Positions 12,104 through 15,867 of a DNA stretch of 15,867 nucleotides are shown piece after piece; within the stretch, counting starts at the first letter, position 1; each line of letters begins with the position of its first letter. This DNA is from Fodinibacter sp038330415 (lineage in GTDB: Bacteria > Actinomycetota > Actinomycetes > Actinomycetales > Dermatophilaceae). Position numbers and translations under genes: made by a program. The notes under the pieces were generated by a model that ran no database searches, was not told the origin of the DNA, and worked only from the letters and a program-made list of their open reading frames with translations. The stretch spans positions 1-15,867 of the forward strand of contig JBBQNZ010000103.1 in assembly GCA_038330415.1 (NCBI GenBank), read 5' to 3'.

Positions 12104-13963
12104 ATGTGTGGAATCGTGGGTTACGTCGGTACGAGCATGGACGACACGGCCCTGGAGGTCGTGATGGAGGGGCTCTCCCGGCTCGAGTACCGCGGCTACG
12201 ACTCGGCGGGCGTCGCGCTGGTGACCGCTGACGGCATCACGAGTGAGAAGCGCGCCGGCAAGCTCGAGAACCTCCGCTCGGCGCTGGAGGCCCAGCCGCT
12301 CGCGGCCTCGCGCACCGGCATCGGGCACACCCGGTGGGCGACCCACGGCGGCCCCACCGACGGCAACGCCCACCCCCACCGCGGCGGCGACCACGACCGG
12401 CTGGCCCTGATCCACAACGGCATCATCGAGAACTTCCACGCCCTGAAGAAGGAGCTCCTCGAGGAGGGTGTCGAGTTCCGCTCCGAGACCGACACCGAGG
12501 TCGCCGCGAAGCTCGTCGGTCGCGAGTACGACCGGGTGGGTGACCTCACCACCGCGATGCGTCACGTCGTCCAGCGGCTCGAGGGTGCGTTCACCCTGCT
12601 GGCCGTGCACGCCGACAGCCCGGGCGTGGTCGTGGGCGCGCGTCGCAACAGCCCGCTCGTCGTGGGCCTGGGCGACGGCGAGAACTTCCTCGGCAGCGAT
12701 GTCGCGGCGTTCATCGGCCACACCCGGCACGCCCTCGAGCTGGGCCAGGACCAGATCGTCACGATCACCCCGGAGGGCTACTCGGTCATCGACTTCGACG
12801 GCACGCCGTCGGACGGCAAGGCCTACGAGGTCACCTGGGATGCCGCCGAGGCCGAGAAGGGCGGCTACGCCACCTTCATGGAGAAGGAGATCAACGACCA
12901 GCCGCACGCGGTGGCCGACACTCTGCTCGGCCGCACCGACGAGACCGGCCGGCTCGTGCTCGACGAGGTGCGGATCAGCGAGGAGCAGCTGCGCGGGGTG
13001 CAGCGGATCACCATCGTTGCCTGCGGCACCGCGGCCTACGCCGGCATGGTCGCCAAGTACGCCATCGAGCGCTGGACCCGCATCCCGGTCGAGGTCAGCC
13101 TTGCCCACGAGTTCCGCTACTGCGACCCCATCGTCGACGGCACCACGCTGGTGATCTCGATCAGCCAGTCGGGCGAGACGATGGACACTCTGATGGCCGT
13201 CAAGCACGCCTCCGAGCTGGGGGCGATGACGCTGTCGGTGTGCAACACGCACGGCTCGACGATCCCGCGCGAGTCCGACGCCGTCCTCTACACGCACGCC
13301 GGCCCGGAGATCGCGGTCGCGTCGACCAAGGCCTTCCTCGCCCAGATCACCGCGTGCTACATCCTCGGGCTCTACCTCGCCCAGCTGCGCGGCGAGACCT
13401 ACGCCACCGACGCGCAGGCCGTGATGGCCGAGCTGCAGGAGATCCCCGCCAAGATCGAGGACCTCCTGGGCCGGATGGACCGCGTGGTCGAGATGGCGCA
13501 CTTCATGGCCGACACCCGCTCGGTGCTCTTCCTCGGCCGCAACGTCGGCTACCCGGTGGCGCTGGAGGGTGCGCTGAAGCTCAAGGAGCTCGCCTACATC
13601 CACGCCGAGGGGTTCGCTGCCGGTGAGCTCAAGCACGGGCCGATCGCCCTCATCGAACCCGGCCTTCCAGTGTTCGTCATCGTGCCGAGCCCCGACACCC
13701 CGCACGACCTGCACAAGAAGGTCGTCTCCAACATCCAGGAGATCCGGGCCCGTGGCGCGCGCACGATCGTCATCGCCCACGACGGCGACGACGACGTCGA
13801 GCCGTACGCCAGCGAGGTCATCCGCATCCCGCAGTGCTCGCCGATGCTGGCGCCGCTGCTGGCCGTCGTGCCGCTGCAGGTCTTCGCGCTGCACCTGTCC
13901 ACCGCCAAGGGCCTCGACGTCGACCAGCCCAGGAACCTGGCGAAGTCGGTGACAGTCGAGTGA
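12104..13963 (+). CDS. glmS: Glutamine--fructose-6-phosphate aminotransferase (isomerizing)
   Basis: 619 residues, full length. It makes glucosamine-6-phosphate for peptidoglycan and, in mycothiol producers, amino sugars for the thiol as well. The N-terminal glutaminase has Cys2 as nucleophile (MCGIVGYVG), RLEYRGYDSAG (26-36), the HTRWATHGGPTDGNAHPH segment (75-92) and HNGIIEN (104-110). Two SIS domains follow, with ACGTAAYAG (306-314) and SISQSGETMDT (352-362) for sugar phosphate binding. The C terminus ends in DQPRNLAKSVTVE, with the lysine at 614 that forms the Schiff base in this family. The ATG must be at 12104 because Cys2 has to become the N terminus. It overlaps acpS by GTGA at 13960-13963. 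Confidence 0.97.
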   Translation: MCGIVGYVGTSMDDTALEVVMEGLSRLEYRGYDSAGVALVTADGITSEKRAGKLENLRSALEAQPLAASRTGIGHTRWATHGGPTDGNAHPHRGGDHDRLALIHNGIIENFHALKKELLEEGVEFRSETDTEVAAKLVGREYDRVGDLTTAMRHVVQRLEGAFTLLAVHADSPGVVVGARRNSPLVVGLGDGENFLGSDVAAFIGHTRHALELGQDQIVTITPEGYSVIDFDGTPSDGKAYEVTWDAAEAEKGGYATFMEKEINDQPHAVADTLLGRTDETGRLVLDEVRISEEQLRGVQRITIVACGTAAYAGMVAKYAIERWTRIPVEVSLAHEFRYCDPIVDGTTLVISISQSGETMDTLMAVKHASELGAMTLSVCNTHGSTIPRESDAVLYTHAGPEIAVASTKAFLAQITACYILGLYLAQLRGETYATDAQAVMAELQEIPAKIEDLLGRMDRVVEMAHFMADTRSVLFLGRNVGYPVALEGALKLKELAYIHAEGFAAGELKHGPIALIEPGLPVFVIVPSPDTPHDLHKKVVSNIQEIRARGARTIVIAHDGDDDVEPYASEVIRIPQCSPMLAPLLAVVPLQVFALHLSTAKGLDVDQPRNLAKSVTVE

Positions 13964-14319
13964 TCATCGGCGTCGGCATCGACGTCGTCGACGTCGAGCG
14001 CTTCGGTGCGACGCTGGAGCGCACCCCCGCGCTGCGTGAGCGGCTCTTCACCCCGGGCGAGCGTGACCTGCCGCTGAACTCGCTGGCGGCCCGGTTCGCC
14101 GCCAAGGAGGCTGCCGCGAAGGCGCTCGGCGCTCCGAGCGGCATGCACTGGCACGACGCCGAGGTGCACCGCGGTGTCGACGGTCGCCCACACCTGGAGG
14201 TACGTGGCACGGTCCTGGCCCGGGTCGACGCCCTGGGCATCACCTCGCTGCACCTGTCCCTGTCCCACGACGCGGGCATCGCCTCGGCCGTCGTCGTCGC
14301 CGAAGGAGCGCCGCTGTGA
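13960..14319 (+). CDS. acpS: Holo-[acyl-carrier-protein] synthase
   Basis: 119 residues. It transfers 4'-phosphopantetheine from CoA to acyl carrier proteins. The GTG at 13960 is chosen over earlier in-frame codons inside glmS because it puts MIIGVGIDVVDVERF at the N terminus, with the Mg-binding Asp8; the second metal ligand Glu50 lies in RFAAKEAAAKAL (45-56), and HLSLSHDAGIASAVVVAE closes the fold. Length and motifs match group I AcpS. It overlaps glmS by 4 nt (GTGA) and the next gene by 4 nt, so the three genes are translationally coupled. In actinobacteria this glmS-acpS-nnr-alr order is conserved. Confidence 0.95.
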   Translation: MIIGVGIDVVDVERFGATLERTPALRERLFTPGERDLPLNSLAARFAAKEAAAKALGAPSGMHWHDAEVHRGVDGRPHLEVRGTVLARVDALGITSLHLSLSHDAGIASAVVVAEGAPL

Positions 14320-15824
14320 TCGAGGCCTGGTCGACGGATGCCGTCTACGCCGCCGAGCGCGCGCTGATGGCCACGCTCGACGACGGTGAGCTGATGGCCC
14401 GGGCCGTCGAGGGTCTCGCCGGGGTCGCCGCCGCGCGCCTCGAGGAGGGCGGCGGCAAGGGCGTGGCCGCGCTCGTGGGCCCGGGCAACAACGGCGCCGA
14501 CGCGCTGTATGCCGTGGCCCGGCTCGCCGAGGCCGGCTGGAACGCGCTCGCCGTGCACCACGACACGGTCCACGAGGGGGCACGAGCGGCCGCCGAGGCG
14601 GCCGGGGTGGTGCTCACGACCGACCCGAGCGGGCTGGGGGAGGCCGACGTCGTGCTCGACGGCATCCTCGGCATCGGCGCCCGTGCGGGCCTGCCGCCGT
14701 GGGCGGCCGGCTGGGTGGCCGCGCTCGCCGAGTCGGCCCACGTCATCGCCGTCGACCTGCCCTCGGGCCAGGACCCGATGGGCGGTGAGCTCGACCCCGA
14801 CGGTGTCTTCGCCGACGAGACCGTGACGTTCTCGGTCGCCAAGCCGGTGCACCTGCTGCCGCCCACCGAGCAGGCCTGCGGGCTGCTGACCGTCGTCGAC
14901 ATCGGCCTGGAGATCGCCGACGACCCAGTCGTGCGCCGCCTCGACCACGACGACGTCGCCGGGCTCTGGCCGGTGCCCGTCGCGTCCGACGACAAGTACT
15001 CGCGCGGGGTGCTCGGGGTCGTGGCGGGTGGCGAGTCCTACACCGGCGCCGCCCTGCTCACCGTCACCGCCGCCGCCGAGGCCGGGTGCGGCATGGTGCG
15101 CTACGTCGGCACGCCGACCCCGACCTCGCTGGTGCGGGCGGCCGTTCCCGAGGCGGTGCACGGTGCTGGACGGGTGCAGGCCTGGGTGGTCGGGCCGGGG
15201 CTCGACGTCGCGTCGCGATCAGCCGGCGCCAAGGCCCAGCTCGACGTGGCCCGCGAAGCGCTGGCCGGCCCGGATCCGGTCGTCGTCGACGCCGGTGGCC
15301 TCGACCTGCTCGACGCCGCGGTGCTCACGAGCCGGGCGGATGCCGTCACCCTCCTCACGCCCCACGCGGGCGAGTGCGCCCGCCTCCTCACCAGGCTGGG
15401 CGCCGGGACAGAACCGACCAACAGGTCAAAGTTGCCCCGGGGAGAGGTGACCCGGGAGCAGGTCGAGGCCCACCCGCTGGCCTATGCCCGGGCCCTGGCC
15501 GAGCTCACCGGCGCGACCGTGCTGCTCAAGGGGGCCACCACCCTCGTCGTGCCGCCGGGCGAGGGCGCCACCGCCTGGTCGCAGGCCGACGCCCCGCCGT
15601 GGCTGGCGACCGCCGGGGCGGGCGACGTCCTCGCCGGGCTGCTCGGCACGCTGCTGGCCGCCGGCCTGCCCGCCGACGTCGCCGGCGCCCTCGGCGCCCT
15701 GGTCCACGGTGTCGCCGCCGAGCGGGCCAACCCGGGTGGGCCGGTGCGGGCGCTCGCCGTGGCACGCAGCATCCCCACTGCGGTCACCTACCTGCTGGGC
15801 CGCGGGCGCCTCCCGGCGTCCTAG
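14316..15824 (+). CDS. nnr: Bifunctional NAD(P)H-hydrate epimerase / ADP-dependent NAD(P)H-hydrate dehydratase
   Basis: 502 residues; repairs damaged hydrated NAD(P)H. The N-terminal YjeF epimerase domain (about 1-210) has LVGPGNNGADALYAVARL (53-70), a VLDGILGIG motif (113-121) and AVDLPSGQDP (145-154). The C-terminal ribokinase-like dehydratase domain (about 220-500) has KYSRGVLGVVAGG (227-239), LLTPHAGE (346-353), VLLKGATTLV (402-411) and ATAGAGDVLAGLLG (431-444) with the catalytic Asp437. The GTG at 14316 has GAAGGAG (14302-14308) 7 nt upstream and overlaps the acpS stop. Residues about 363-377 (AGTEPTNRSKLPRGE) look like an extra loop between the LLTRLG helix and the usual VTREQVEAHPL helix, and coincide with a near-copy of the intergenic repeat. 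Confidence 0.93.
   Translation: MIEAWSTDAVYAAERALMATLDDGELMARAVEGLAGVAAARLEEGGGKGVAALVGPGNNGADALYAVARLAEAGWNALAVHHDTVHEGARAAAEAAGVVLTTDPSGLGEADVVLDGILGIGARAGLPPWAAGWVAALAESAHVIAVDLPSGQDPMGGELDPDGVFADETVTFSVAKPVHLLPPTEQACGLLTVVDIGLEIADDPVVRRLDHDDVAGLWPVPVASDDKYSRGVLGVVAGGESYTGAALLTVTAAAEAGCGMVRYVGTPTPTSLVRAAVPEAVHGAGRVQAWVVGPGLDVASRSAGAKAQLDVAREALAGPDPVVVDAGGLDLLDAAVLTSRADAVTLLTPHAGECARLLTRLGAGTEPTNRSKLPRGEVTREQVEAHPLAYARALAELTGATVLLKGATTLVVPPGEGATAWSQADAPPWLATAGAGDVLAGLLGTLLAAGLPADVAGALGALVHGVAAERANPGGPVRALAVARSIPTAVTYLLGRGRLPAS
15415..15428 (+). repeat. Near-copy of the phzF-greA repeat core inside nnr
   Basis: CGACCAACAGGTCA differs at one base from CGACCAATAGGTCA at 4167-4180. It is preceded by CAGA with one extra base, as in the reverse complement of the tandem copies, and followed by an AT-richer AAAGTTG. 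It reads in frame through nnr. Confidence 0.5.
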
Positions 15825-15827
15825 ACT
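15822..15827 (+). promoter_or_regulatory. Possible -10 box TAGACT before the gene at the window edge
   Basis: TAGACT overlaps the nnr stop codon (TAG, 15822-15824) and lies 10 nt before the ATG at 15838, giving a leader of only a few bases. It would let the last gene be transcribed independently of the operon. Confidence 0.35.
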
Positions 15828-15837
15828 CGTCAGGCCC

Positions 15838-15867
15838 ATGACCACCTCGCCCGCCTCCGCCCCGCCC
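15838..15867 (+). CDS. Start of the next gene, probably alanine racemase (3' truncated)
   Basis: ATG at 15838 opens a frame reading MTTSPASAPP to the window end, 13 nt after the nnr stop. Ten residues cannot identify a protein. Alanine racemase (alr) commonly follows nnr in the actinobacterial glmS-acpS-nnr cluster, and a short unconserved Ser/Pro/Ala N terminus would fit; this is inference from gene order only. There is no Shine-Dalgarno, in keeping with a leaderless start from the TAGACT box. Confidence 0.4.
   Translation, partial: MTTSPASAPP

Noticed and set aside
11993..13894. 633-codon minus-strand open frame over glmS
   Set aside because: Antisense shadow; glmS on the plus strand has every catalytic motif.

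Overview
The window is chromosomal DNA from a very GC-rich actinomycete (Actinomycetota). Three observations support this. Third codon positions are almost all G or C. There is a mycothiol-pathway amidase (mca). The gene order greA - DUF4307 - mca - small membrane protein - trhA - Z-prenyl synthase - phoH2 - coaA closely follows Mycobacterium tuberculosis Rv1080c-Rv1095. My guess from family knowledge is order Micrococcales, possibly Intrasporangiaceae; this is inference and no marker gene here proves it. No rRNA, tRNA, CRISPR array, phage or transposase gene was seen.

Layout. (1) 2-619: 3' end of a class V aminotransferase. (2) 681-2904 +: an operon of a VOC/glyoxalase-fold protein and a DrrA/DrrB-type drug ABC exporter, with 4-nt overlaps. 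(3) 2938-3285 +: a NifX-fold protein, followed by 3314-4153 +: a PhzF-family isomerase. (4) 4154-4357: a convergent gap with three copies of a 17-bp repeat, two as a tandem pair and one inverted to form a long hairpin. (5) 4358-5471 -: greA and a DUF4307 membrane protein. (6) 5585-6864 +: mca and a small membrane protein. (7) 6898-7617 -: trhA (hemolysin III), with a palindromic operator-like site in its promoter. (8) 7810-8571 + and 8777-10114 +: a short-chain cis-prenyltransferase and a PIN-PhoH ATPase. (9) 10268-10999 +: a secreted lytic-transglycosylase-like protein. (10) 11040-12005 -: coaA. (11) 12104-15824 +: glmS-acpS-nnr, an overlapping operon, with the first codons of the next gene (probably alr) at the window edge.

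Functionally most of this is core metabolism. GlmS supplies amino sugar and Alr (if present) supplies D-Ala for the wall. AcpS and CoaA serve CoA and acyl-carrier chemistry. Nnr repairs NAD(P)HX. Mca acts in mycothiol detoxification, and GreA rescues stalled RNA polymerase. The accessory part is the VOC-DrrAB exporter unit.

The most interesting signals are in the DNA rather than the proteins. The 9-mer CGGATGCCG (or its complement) occurs about 11 times where about 0.5 is expected by composition; it appears in several reading frames and as an inverted pair forming a hairpin after the prenyltransferase gene. A dispersed repeat with core GACC-AATA-GGTC lies between phzF and greA, and a near-copy lies inside the nnr coding sequence. 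Two promoters (VOC operon and phoH) share a 22-nt element resembling the mycobacterial PafBC/RecA-independent DNA-damage promoter. Several genes appear to be leaderless, with a TAGNNT -10 box 6-8 nt before the start codon.
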